In this document: positions 9,848 through 18,407 of the stretch, one piece after another
Layout of the letters: the number at the start of each line of letters is the position of its first letter
Numbering within the stretch: position 1 is the stretch's first letter
NCBI RefSeq assembly: GCF_001661495.1
Contig: NZ_BDDT01000006.1
Location: forward strand, 186,001-250,000
Source: Pseudoalteromonas prydzensis
GTDB taxonomy: Bacteria > Pseudomonadota > Gammaproteobacteria > Enterobacterales > Alteromonadaceae
Direction of reading: 5' to 3'
DNA: 64,000 nucleotides
Position numbers and translations under genes: made by a program
The notes under the pieces: model-generated
Told to the model about the DNA's origin: nothing
The model's input: only the letters and a program-made list of their open reading frames with translations
Databases searched by the model: none

Positions 9848-10939
9848 TTAAAACGCCCACTTCAGATACCAATTAATATTGGCATAATAGGCTTTATCTA
9901 TATCTAAGTTATCTGTTTGAATATTTAAACCAAAATAATCATTTTCGATACCAAGCAAGAAGGCCTCACTTTTTGTTTCGTAGCCACCAATCACGGCCCA
10001 ATGATCCCAAAAATGCATCCGCCCTTTTAACTGCGAAAAGGTATCTTGATCAAATCGTTTAACCATAAGCTCCGTTGAGAACAAATCATTGATCCGATAA
10101 TCCGCGTAGACTTTTATGCGCATTGGCATGTCGAATTTATGCGTGACTTGGTTACCATTTTCAGAGGTTGCTAAACGAACTGTAGGCTCAGTAACAATAT
10201 CGCCATCGTCATTTTCGGTAAATGGTACTTCTGTGGTAAACCCATTTACAAAACCACTTTGTTCATACTCAGTTTCATAAAATAGGTCTTGTGCAAGTAC
10301 GCCTAAAGTTAGATCTTGATTTACTTTCCAATGCGCAGACAAATCAAAACTGTAGCCTATCCCTGACGGGTTCTCATCCGGGGTAAATCTTTTAAATAAA
10401 ATATCTTTTGAGAAGTAATAATCGACCGTCAATGCGCCTTGAATTTCATCACTATATACTTGCCCTTGCACATTAGCATCTTGATAGTGCGTACTGGAAA
10501 ATATGGTTAATTTAGGGGTGATGGTCAGCGCATCCGCCTGTAAAAACTTAAAGTCATATGAGAGGAATAGGCCATTACTGGTTGCTTGTTTACCGTCTAA
10601 ATAGTAGTTGTAGTGTCTGTCTTCAAAAGGTAAGTCATTTTTTTCAGTATGTAGATACAAAGCAGTATCGGGATCAAAATTTAATGCATAATCAAAACGA
10701 CTTTGAAAACCAAACTTAAAATTACCGTAACCAACACCAAATTCAAAAACATTATAAGTGAATGCGCTGTCACCAGATGTCAAAGGCGCATCAAAGTCAT
10801 CAATAAAAGCTTTTACAGGTTGTGCTTCTGTGTAAACTTCAGAATCGAAGGTGGTGAATATTTGCAGCTTGTCTTCAGCGTAACTAAATGGGGTAATTAA
10901 AAATGCAGAAAATCCTAACGTGAGAATTTTTTTTTTCAT
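9848..10939 (-). CDS. Predicted outer-membrane beta-barrel protein between two lipoprotein genes
   Basis: 363 residues starting with a clear Sec signal peptide (basic KKK, hydrophobic run, likely cleavage after SYA near residue 21). The mature part is rich in alternating-hydrophobicity strands with many Tyr, Phe and Trp, and ends in WYLKWAF. The terminal Phe in an aromatic strand is the usual outer-membrane insertion signal. I do not recognise a family such as OmpA, FadL or porin, and no plug or POTRA domain is visible. The size fits a barrel of about 14-18 strands. Placement between two large lipoprotein genes in the same direction suggests that they work together, perhaps as channel and surface or periplasmic partners; this is inference. 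Confidence 0.75.
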   Translation of the reverse strand: MKKKILTLGFSAFLITPFSYAEDKLQIFTTFDSEVYTEAQPVKAFIDDFDAPLTSGDSAFTYNVFEFGVGYGNFKFGFQSRFDYALNFDPDTALYLHTEKNDLPFEDRHYNYYLDGKQATSNGLFLSYDFKFLQADALTITPKLTIFSSTHYQDANVQGQVYSDEIQGALTVDYYFSKDILFKRFTPDENPSGIGYSFDLSAHWKVNQDLTLGVLAQDLFYETEYEQSGFVNGFTTEVPFTENDDGDIVTEPTVRLATSENGNQVTHKFDMPMRIKVYADYRINDLFSTELMVKRFDQDTFSQLKGRMHFWDHWAVIGGYETKSEAFLLGIENDYFGLNIQTDNLDIDKAYYANINWYLKWAF

Positions 10940-10961
10940 ACTTATATCACTTGTTATTATT

Positions 10962-10989
10962 TAAGAGGGAGAATCACTCCCCCCTCTTA
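10962..10989 (-). other. Intercistronic hairpin inside the lipoprotein operon
   Basis: An 8-bp stem (TAAGAGGG with CCCTCTTA) lies between the stop of the 1021-residue lipoprotein gene and the start of the barrel gene. In the direction of transcription it is not followed by a U-run, so it looks more like a stabilising or processing hairpin that could set different mRNA levels for the two genes. Confidence 0.45.
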
Positions 10990-10998
10990 TTTTTTATG

Positions 10999-13900
10999 TT
11001 ACTTAGATGAGTCTAAGAAACTAATGTCGGTGTAATCGATTACTTCGCCATCGATATACTCAACAGAAATACCATTCGTGATTTCTGTTACTGTACCAAA
11101 CTTCATCATGGCGCCTGCAAAATTTGCATTGACGCTGCCCATAAAGTCTTCACCTTCTTCAGCCATTAACGACAGTTTGTAACCTATATCATTATGAAGC
11201 TCGACATCTACTGCATAAATATCGTCTTCATTTTCCCAATCAAGAGATAGCATTGCAGTGAAATCTATTTCACCTGTCATACCCATTGCACTTACCGTAG
11301 CAAGTTCAGACATATCAGTGCCACTAAGGCTCAATGTACCTACAAAGCCTGAGTCTTGATCGATTATCTCAACACGACTCCAGCCATCAACCGATAAAAC
11401 TTTGCCATCAATAGCAGTATCAGAGGATACTTCGTCTTCAAAGTTAATGACTAAACAAGAATCTGCTTGGTCTTTAGGTATACTACCAGTATTTGCAGCT
11501 ATACAGTCTTCTAATGCAATACTCATATCATCAATGGTTTGCACATGAATTTTGGCACCATCTGCAGTTTCAACCATGCCACCAAATGCAAATATAATTG
11601 CCTTGTTATTGATTGAGCCATTTACTGTTATCATATCGCCAGTTTCAGTATTAGCTAAATCAAGCTCTAACGCATCTTTATCAAAACTATAAGTCCAATC
11701 TGGGTAACGAGTAGAAACCACATCGCTACCTTCGTCACCTAAGTCCCAGGCCTCACTCAGCACATCGTAAATCACTTCTGCGGTATCAAATAATGCTTTA
11801 CCGCCAGATTTTGTCACCAAGGTTACATTACGAATATCATCGGTGCTTGCTTTCACATCGACTAACACTGTAAAGGTAGCAATAGCAGCCATAGCCTCTG
11901 ATTCAAGTGAGGTAGCGCTTGCAAGGGCAATACTTGCTTGTTCATCTGCTGCGATTGCAGCAGTTGCACTCAACTGTGCGTCTTCTGCCAAGGCAGTTGC
12001 TATTTGTTTATCAGCATCTTCGGTCGCTAGATCCATCAGTGTGGCCGCAGCTGATTTTGCTTGTTCGGCTGCAGTTGCCAATGCAGATGCTTTTGCTAGT
12101 AAGTCTGTAGCAGCGACAATAGCCGTTTGTGCTGATGTTAGCGCAAGCTGCGCATTGGTTTGGTTATCAAGCATAGCTGCATCAACAGCAATCATTGCTG
12201 TTGCTAAATCAGCTTGTGCAGTCATTACAGCATCGCTTGCTGCATCTAAACTTGCAGATGCAAGCTGTGCATTATTTTTAGCTACATCAAGTTCTAAACC
12301 TAACGCTGCGACCGCTTCATCTGAGCGGGTAACTTCATCACTAATACCAGCAACTAAAACAGTCACTGCTGCTAATTGTGTTGCGACATCATTAGCAAGT
12401 GCACTCGCTTGATCAGCTAATTGTTGATATTGCTCACCTAAGCTAGCAGCAGTTGCAGCAATCGCTCGTGCTGATGCCAGTTTACCTGTTAGTTCTAGTT
12501 GTAACTGGCTATACATTACTTGTTGAGCTGACAAACTAAATACAGCACCGCTATACGCTAAAACTTGCTCAGTTGTATCTAAGCCTGCGTCGCCTAATGC
12601 TTTTACTGTAGCAAGCTCAGCCGCTCCTGCCGAAACGGAAGTTTCTGCAGTTGCTAACTCAGCTGTCAAAGCCGTTATTTGTAGTTCTAACTCTGCTGCA
12701 GCTTTTGCGATAAAGTCATCGCCTGCTTCACAGTTGTTTTCACAACCAATTTTCTTAAGTATTTTTTTAAGTTGCTTAGCCGTTTCTTTTAAGTCTTTAT
12801 CAAGACCCTTTTCTTTTGCTTTTGCTTGAACTTTCTCTACCGCTTTGGTGGCTTTATCTTTTAATTTTGCAATCGCATCCGCATCTGTAATGCCTAAGTT
12901 TTCAGCTACTTTTGCAAATGCTTCGTCGATACCTTCACCGGTGATCACAGCAGCAAAAATTAAACTGGTGTTTTCAACTGCCTTTTGTAATTCAGCAGCA
13001 ATTTTTTGCACAACTTCATTGTCGCTATTGATTACTTTACCTTCTTGAACCGCAGCAGATAAACTTGCGATCAAATCTTTTAATGAACCATTCGCACCAG
13101 CCCCTGCAATAGATTGTAAAGAAACAGCTGTTTGCACTAATGCCAGTGTACCTGCATCAAGCGAATCGCCATCAACAATATCACTAAAATCAACAGCCCC
13201 ACCGAGTGAAACGTCACCTAACAGACCAGCGGCTTTTATAGCAGCTTCAGGACCTAATATTTGAATCAAAGTTTTTAAACTTGCTGCAGCAACAGCTTCA
13301 TCTGACACTGCATTTCCATTTTTAGCGCCATCAACGAGCATTTTTGCGGCAATACTTGTGAAAAGAGTCACATTAGCAAAATATTGCTCTACACCCGTGC
13401 CATCACCTTCAGCAAAGTTAATACCACGAACACTCGCAGCAGCTGCGGATGGGGCTTTGATAAATTTAACAACTTGTAATTCAAGATCGTCTTTATACCA
13501 TTCACCAAAATCAATGCTAGTATCACCATTGTTAACCATACCAGCGACTTCTGACATTTCAGGTGCGCTGTCATAATCACCACAGCCAGTGAAAGAATCG
13601 CACTTCACCATACTGTCGTCACCTTCTTTCGAAGTGCTTACCGTAATATAAAGTGGACCAGTAAAACCATCTTCAAGGTAAATGCTATAACCACCTGAGG
13701 CTGATGTCATTGCATCAGCAGGATTAGCAGCCGTTAACATAGCAAGAGCTTTTGCATCGGCATCCGCTTGAGACGTTGTCGACTCTGCAGTATAACTTGC
13801 ATCCGCAGCGGCTTCTAAACGAAATGCAACTGGCACAGTTTCACCTGCCTCATTTAGCGTCGACACGGCCACTGCCGCATTCATCAACGACCCTTTTACG

Positions 13901-14064
13901 GCTTTACCTGACACTTGAGTATTGAAGTTAGTACTGATCTGCGCTTTATATACAGTAGCTGGAACTGGTTTGTTATTATCATTATCCGAACCACAACCCG
14001 CTAATCCGAGGGTCAATGCAACCGAGGCTGCAATTGGGGTAAATTTTATTATTGTTTTCGCCAT
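10999..14064 (-). CDS. Giant Ala-rich coiled-coil lipoprotein of unknown function
   Basis: 1021 residues from the ATG at 14064, which has AGGAGA five bases upstream; the frame is open a further 69 bases without a better site. The signal ends in GLAGC with Gly at +2, a lipobox predicting the outer membrane. An N-terminal beta-type domain contains CDSFTGCG (encoded near 13584-13607), followed by an acidic GDTSIDFGEW loop. A helical region follows, then about 285 residues extremely rich in Ala, with Leu, Gln and Ala/Ser/Thr in heptad-like spacing (encoded about 11860-12715): a long coiled coil or helical bundle. The last roughly 260 residues look like a beta-rich domain beginning with IYDVLSEAW. 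Domain order matches the 624-residue lipoprotein two genes downstream. It is the first gene of the three-gene operon. No function is assigned. Confidence 0.8.
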   Translation of the reverse strand: MAKTIIKFTPIAASVALTLGLAGCGSDNDNNKPVPATVYKAQISTNFNTQVSGKAVKGSLMNAAVAVSTLNEAGETVPVAFRLEAAADASYTAESTTSQADADAKALAMLTAANPADAMTSASGGYSIYLEDGFTGPLYITVSTSKEGDDSMVKCDSFTGCGDYDSAPEMSEVAGMVNNGDTSIDFGEWYKDDLELQVVKFIKAPSAAAASVRGINFAEGDGTGVEQYFANVTLFTSIAAKMLVDGAKNGNAVSDEAVAAASLKTLIQILGPEAAIKAAGLLGDVSLGGAVDFSDIVDGDSLDAGTLALVQTAVSLQSIAGAGANGSLKDLIASLSAAVQEGKVINSDNEVVQKIAAELQKAVENTSLIFAAVITGEGIDEAFAKVAENLGITDADAIAKLKDKATKAVEKVQAKAKEKGLDKDLKETAKQLKKILKKIGCENNCEAGDDFIAKAAAELELQITALTAELATAETSVSAGAAELATVKALGDAGLDTTEQVLAYSGAVFSLSAQQVMYSQLQLELTGKLASARAIAATAASLGEQYQQLADQASALANDVATQLAAVTVLVAGISDEVTRSDEAVAALGLELDVAKNNAQLASASLDAASDAVMTAQADLATAMIAVDAAMLDNQTNAQLALTSAQTAIVAATDLLAKASALATAAEQAKSAAATLMDLATEDADKQIATALAEDAQLSATAAIAADEQASIALASATSLESEAMAAIATFTVLVDVKASTDDIRNVTLVTKSGGKALFDTAEVIYDVLSEAWDLGDEGSDVVSTRYPDWTYSFDKDALELDLANTETGDMITVNGSINNKAIIFAFGGMVETADGAKIHVQTIDDMSIALEDCIAANTGSIPKDQADSCLVINFEDEVSSDTAIDGKVLSVDGWSRVEIIDQDSGFVGTLSLSGTDMSELATVSAMGMTGEIDFTAMLSLDWENEDDIYAVDVELHNDIGYKLSLMAEEGEDFMGSVNANFAGAMMKFGTVTEITNGISVEYIDGEVIDYTDISFLDSSK

Positions 14065-14447
14065 TAAAATCTCCTGATGCTTGTTAGCAAATATCACTGT
14101 TAAAACGTAGCCTATATGATTATCAACAGTCATTTAAGTTAAAATTATGTATCCAACCGTATCTGGTTAACGGAATAATCTACATTTGTTATTACTTGTT
14201 ATCAACTTACCACTAATATATGACAATTTATGGAAAAATGTAATTTTAATTATTAGTATAAAATATGAACTAACCGATTGTTCAACTTCTTATTCTCAAC
14301 CTAGAAATACAAATAAAATATTTTTAAAAACATTAACTTATTTAATTTTGATTATTTTTGGCCAGCAGATACGCACACAAAGCGTTAATGAGTTGATACA
14401 ATTAAGTACAAAACCGTTCACATTTCTTCACATAACGATAAGAACAG
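14065..14447. other. Non-coding gap upstream of the lipoprotein operon
   Basis: A very AT-rich stretch between the lipoprotein operon start and the end of prpF. It should contain the promoter of the lipoprotein operon (minus strand), but I could not assign -35/-10 boxes with confidence. A 94-codon plus-strand frame at 14186-14470 has no ribosome-binding site, skewed AT-rich codons and no recognisable domain, and it runs through the prpF terminator, so I treat it as non-coding. Confidence 0.5.
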
Positions 14448-14467
14448 AAGTGGCCAGGAAGCCACTT
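14448..14467 (-). terminator. Terminator-like hairpin after prpF
   Basis: A perfect 7-bp stem (AAGTGGC with GCCACTT) and a 6-nt loop lie 17 bases past the prpF stop. On the minus strand it is followed by an interrupted U-rich stretch (TCTGTTCTT). It probably ends the methylcitrate operon. Confidence 0.55.
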
Positions 14468-14484
14468 TGACGTTTATTTATAAT

Positions 14485-15663
14485 TTAATTACCTACAGCA
14501 GGTACCCTTACTACACCTTCCATAAGTACCCGAGCGCTGCGGCTCATACTGGCTTTTGTAACCTGCCAATCACCATCGACAAGCTGTGCTTCTGCGCCAA
14601 CTTTTAGCGTGCCAGAAGGATGACCAAAGTTCACTTCGTTTAGTTGACCGCCACCCGCAGCCAAGTTCACTAAAGTGCCATTGATAGCCGCTGCGGTACC
14701 AATTGCCACTGCGGCAGTGCCCATCATGGCATGATGCAGCTTACCCATCGACATAGCGCGAACCAGTAGATCAAAACTGTCTTGGCTGATCGCTTTGCCA
14801 CTTGATGAGGTATAGCTCGTAGGTTTACTGACAAAAGCCACTTTTGGTGTATGTTGACGCGCTGCCGCTTCACTAATATGACCGATCAAGCCCATTTTTA
14901 CGGCACCATGCGCACGAATAGACTCAAGCTTAGCTAACGCTTGTTCGTCATTATTTATATCATCTTGCAGCTCAGTGCCGGTGTAACCAATATCCTGCGC
15001 ATTAACGAAAATGGTAGGAATGCCGGCGTTGATCATGGTCGCTTTTAGTACGCCAAACTCCGGCACTTCAAGCTCGTCAACAATATTGCCTGTAGGAAAT
15101 AACGCGCCATCACCATCGGCAGGATCGATAAACTCAAGTTTTACCTCAGCGGCTGGAAATGTCACGCCGTCGAGTTCAAAGTCGCCAGTTTCTTGGACTT
15201 CTCCATTAGTTATAGGCACATGCACTAAAATACTTTTTTTGATATTCGCTTGCCAAACCCGCACTACAGCCACACCGTTCTCGGGAATGCGACTAGCGTC
15301 AACAAGACCATTGCTAATCGCAAATGCGCCTACCGCCGAGGTTAAATTACCGCAGTTCCCGCTCCAATCAACAAACGCTTTATCAATAGCAACTTGGCCA
15401 AATAAGTAATCAACATCGTGATCAACTTGCTCACTTTTACTTAAAATAACGGTTTTACTGGTACTAGAAGTCGCCCCGCCCATACCATCGGTTTGCTTGC
15501 CATATGGATCTGGGCTACCAATCACACGCAATAACAAGTTATCGCGCGCAGAGCCAGCCACTTGGGCGGCCTCTGGCAAATCAGTTAAATTAAAAAACAC
15601 CCCTTTACTGGTGCCACCGCGCATATAGGTGGCAGGCACTTTAATTTGTGGTTTAAATGTCAT
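14485..15663 (-). CDS. prpF: 2-methylaconitate cis-trans isomerase PrpF
   Basis: A 392-residue cytoplasmic isomerase with a diaminopimelate-epimerase-like double fold. It converts trans-2-methylaconitate, the product of AcnD, to the cis isomer used by aconitase in the methylcitrate cycle. The opening PATYMRGGTSKGVFF is diagnostic of PrpF. WSGNCGNLTSAVGAFAI and the later GKLHHAMMGTAAVAIGTAA are also conserved. It lies 9 bp downstream of acnD, the invariable PrpF partner, and is the last gene of the operon. Confidence 0.95.
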   Translation of the reverse strand: MTFKPQIKVPATYMRGGTSKGVFFNLTDLPEAAQVAGSARDNLLLRVIGSPDPYGKQTDGMGGATSSTSKTVILSKSEQVDHDVDYLFGQVAIDKAFVDWSGNCGNLTSAVGAFAISNGLVDASRIPENGVAVVRVWQANIKKSILVHVPITNGEVQETGDFELDGVTFPAAEVKLEFIDPADGDGALFPTGNIVDELEVPEFGVLKATMINAGIPTIFVNAQDIGYTGTELQDDINNDEQALAKLESIRAHGAVKMGLIGHISEAAARQHTPKVAFVSKPTSYTSSSGKAISQDSFDLLVRAMSMGKLHHAMMGTAAVAIGTAAAINGTLVNLAAGGGQLNEVNFGHPSGTLKVGAEAQLVDGDWQVTKASMSRSARVLMEGVVRVPAVGN

Positions 15664-15672
15664 TAGGGTTCC

Positions 15673-18279
15673 TTAAGCGCTTTGCGTGGCTTCTAAAAAG
15701 TCTTGCGCAAAGCGTTGTAATACACCCCCTGCGGCATAGATAGATAATTCTTCTTGGGTATCGATTCGGCATTTAGTTGGTACCGTAAGTACTTCGCCAT
15801 CGACTCGCGTGATGATTAAATTAACGTTTCCACCAGGAGTAAGCTCGCCTGCTACGTCGTAACTTTCACTGCCATCAAGCTTGAGTGTTTTACGGGTAGT
15901 GCCCGCCGTAAATTCCAGCGGTAATACCCCCATACCAATTAAGTTAGTACGGTGAATGCGTTCGAAGCCCTCTGCAGCAATCACTTGCACCCCCGCTAAA
16001 CACACGCCTTTGGCCGCCCAATCTCGTGATGAACCTTGGCCATAATCGGCACCGGCAACAATAATTAATGGCTGTTTACGTTGCATATAAGTTTCGATTG
16101 CTTCCCACATCCGAGTAACTGTGCCCTCTGGCTCAATTCGCGTATACGAGCCCTGTTTTACCTCGCCATTTTCAATCGCCATTTCATTGAATAATTTAGG
16201 GTTAGCAAACGTTGCGCGCTGCGCGGTTAAATGGTCGCCACGGTGCGTGGCATAGGAATTAAAGTCTTCTTCTGGCACACCCATATGTGTTAAGTACTCA
16301 CCTGCTGCGCTGTCGGCCATAATTGCATTCGAGGGCGATAAATGGTCCGTTGTTATGTTATCGCCAAGCACCGCTAATGCACGCATGCCTTTCATGGTGC
16401 GCTCACCAGCAAGCGCCCCTTCCCAATATGGCGGGCGACGAATATACGTACTTTGTGGGCGCCAATCGTAAAGTGGGTCGTTATCTTCACCGTAATCAAC
16501 GGTTAAATTAAACATCGGCTCGTAAACCTTCTTATACTGCTCAGGTTTTACGCTTTGTTTAATAACCGCATCGATTTCTTCATCCGACGGCCAAATATCT
16601 TTTAGCGTAACATCGTTACCTTGCTGATCTTTACCCAGCACGTCTTTTTCAATATCAAAACGAATAGTTCCTGCAATGGCATAGGCAACTACTAATGGCG
16701 GAGACGCTAAAAATGCTTGCTTAGCGTACGGGTGAATACGGCCATCAAAATTACGATTACCCGAAAGCACTGCCGTGGCGTATAAATCACGATCTATCAC
16801 TTCTTGTTGAATAACGGGATCCAGCGCGCCACTCATACCATTACAAGTGGTGCAGGCAAAGCCAACAATACCAAAACCAAGTTGCTCTAGTTCTGACAGT
16901 AATTTGGCATCTTCAAGATACGATTGCACTGTTTTTGAACCCGGTGCTAATGAGGTTTTAACCCATGGCTTGCGAGTTAAGCCCTTAGCGTTAGCATTAC
17001 GCGCAATAAGACCAGCTGCAATGACGTTACGTGGATTACTAGTATTTGTACAACTAGTGATAGCAGCAATAATACACGCGCCGTCCGGCATTAAACCTGC
17101 TTCATTTTCAACCACCCCAGAGATCCCCTGCGCTGCCAAGTCACTGGTTGCAACACGACGATGCGGATTTGACGGTCCAGCAATGTTGCGGCCAACGCTT
17201 GATAGATCAAATTTTAATACCCGATCATACTGCGCTGTTTTTAAACTATCACTCCACAGACCGGTGGTTTTTGCGTAGTTTTCAACGAGCGCAATTTGCT
17301 GTTCTTCACGCCCTGTAAGGCGTAAGTAATCAATGGTCATCTGGTCGATATAAAACATCGCGGCAGTGGCACCAAATTCTGGGGTCATGTTTGAAATTGT
17401 GGCACGATCACCTAAAGTCAGTGCATCAGCCCCTTCACCATAAAATTCTAAATAGCTTGATACTACACGCTGGCCACGTAAAAACTCGGTGATCGCAAGC
17501 ACAATATCTGTTGCCGTAATACCAGGCTGGCGCTTACCACTGAGTTCAACACCGATGATATCAGGCAAACGCATATAAGAGGCGCGGCCAAGCATCACGC
17601 TTTCGGCTTCAAGACCGCCCACACCAACTGCAATCACACCTAACGCATCAACATGCGGTGTGTGGCTATCAGTACCGACTAAGGTATCAGGAAAAGCAAT
17701 GCCATCGCGGTTTTGGATCACCGGCGACATTTTCTCAAGGTTGATTTGATGCATAATGCCGTTACCCGGTGGGATCACATCAATATTTTTAAACGCAGTT
17801 TTGGTCCAATTAATAAAGTGGAAACGGTCATCGTTGCGTCTATCTTCAATAGCGCGGTTTTTTTCAAAAGCATCAGGATCAAACCCTGCGTATTCAACGG
17901 CTAATGAGTGATCAACAATCAGCTGTGTTGGTACCACAGGGTTAACTTTGGCCGGATCGCCGCCTTTGGCAGCAATGGCATCGCGCAGGCCAGCTAAATC
18001 AACTAAAGCGGTTTGCCCTAAAATATCGTGGCAGACGACCCGCGCTGGGTACCATGGGAAATCTAAGTCTTGCTTGCGCTCTATAATTTGTTTGAGCGCA
18101 TCATTGAGCATATCGGGGTCGCAGCGACGTACTAAATTCTCGGCTAATACACGGGATGTATAAGGCAGTGTTGCGTATGCGCCCGGTTTGATAGCATCAA
18201 CCGCGGCTTGGGTGTCAAAATAATCGACGTTGCTATTTGGTAACGGTTTTCGGTATTGGCTGTTATTAATAATAGTCAT
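15673..18279 (-). CDS. acnD: Fe/S-dependent 2-methylisocitrate dehydratase AcnD
   Basis: A cytoplasmic aconitase-superfamily enzyme that dehydrates 2-methylcitrate in the methylcitrate cycle and replaces PrpD. The 4Fe-4S ligands are Cys410 in SCTNTSNP and Cys476/Cys479 in ACTTCNGMSG (numbering from the chosen start). GTDSHTPHVDALG and the C-terminal GADYGQGSSRDWAAKG swivel-domain motif are present. I start at the ATG at 18279 (868 residues), because the following NNSQYRKPLP matches the AcnD N-terminus; the frame is open 36 bases further with no ribosome-binding site. A terminator hairpin separates it from prpC. Confidence 0.94.
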   Translation of the reverse strand: MTIINNSQYRKPLPNSNVDYFDTQAAVDAIKPGAYATLPYTSRVLAENLVRRCDPDMLNDALKQIIERKQDLDFPWYPARVVCHDILGQTALVDLAGLRDAIAAKGGDPAKVNPVVPTQLIVDHSLAVEYAGFDPDAFEKNRAIEDRRNDDRFHFINWTKTAFKNIDVIPPGNGIMHQINLEKMSPVIQNRDGIAFPDTLVGTDSHTPHVDALGVIAVGVGGLEAESVMLGRASYMRLPDIIGVELSGKRQPGITATDIVLAITEFLRGQRVVSSYLEFYGEGADALTLGDRATISNMTPEFGATAAMFYIDQMTIDYLRLTGREEQQIALVENYAKTTGLWSDSLKTAQYDRVLKFDLSSVGRNIAGPSNPHRRVATSDLAAQGISGVVENEAGLMPDGACIIAAITSCTNTSNPRNVIAAGLIARNANAKGLTRKPWVKTSLAPGSKTVQSYLEDAKLLSELEQLGFGIVGFACTTCNGMSGALDPVIQQEVIDRDLYATAVLSGNRNFDGRIHPYAKQAFLASPPLVVAYAIAGTIRFDIEKDVLGKDQQGNDVTLKDIWPSDEEIDAVIKQSVKPEQYKKVYEPMFNLTVDYGEDNDPLYDWRPQSTYIRRPPYWEGALAGERTMKGMRALAVLGDNITTDHLSPSNAIMADSAAGEYLTHMGVPEEDFNSYATHRGDHLTAQRATFANPKLFNEMAIENGEVKQGSYTRIEPEGTVTRMWEAIETYMQRKQPLIIVAGADYGQGSSRDWAAKGVCLAGVQVIAAEGFERIHRTNLIGMGVLPLEFTAGTTRKTLKLDGSESYDVAGELTPGGNVNLIITRVDGEVLTVPTKCRIDTQEELSIYAAGGVLQRFAQDFLEATQSA

Positions 18280-18371
18280 GGTAAGACTCGCTAAATTGGG
18301 TGACGGTGGCTGCACACAGGTAGCGTGGTTAAGGAAAGTTTGAGAAAAACTGTCAGCTCAAGGCTATGTGC

Positions 18372-18400
18372 AAAAAACGGTGGGCTCATATGCGCCCACC
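18372..18400 (-). terminator. Intrinsic terminator inside the prp operon, between prpC and acnD
   Basis: A 7-bp GC-rich stem (GGTGGGC with GCCCACC, loop 8) begins 7 bases past the prpC stop and on the minus strand runs into six U residues. It has the full form of a rho-independent terminator although two operon genes lie downstream, so it probably causes partial termination or marks a separate acnD-prpF unit. Confidence 0.75.
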
Positions 18401-18407
18401 CTGTGTC

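Noticed and set aside
11843..12412. 189-codon plus-strand frame opposite the coiled-coil lipoprotein
   Set aside because: It is the complement of Ala-rich codons (Ala/Ser/Cys-rich translation), with no ribosome-binding site and no family pattern.
7965..14064. Lipoprotein operon considered as a TonB-receptor/SusD-like pair or a type I secretion system
   Set aside because: The barrel protein lacks a plug domain and is too short for a TonB receptor, and no ATPase or adaptor gene is present.
14186..14470. 94-codon plus-strand frame in the gap before prpF
   Set aside because: No ribosome-binding site, highly AT-driven composition, and it runs through the prpF terminator hairpin.
15011..15409. 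132-codon plus-strand frame opposite prpF
   Set aside because: Antisense to prpF, and its translation is low-complexity Ser/Thr/Pro-rich.
16847..17278. 143-codon plus-strand frame opposite acnD
   Set aside because: It is antisense to a strongly conserved enzyme and has no independent coding signs.
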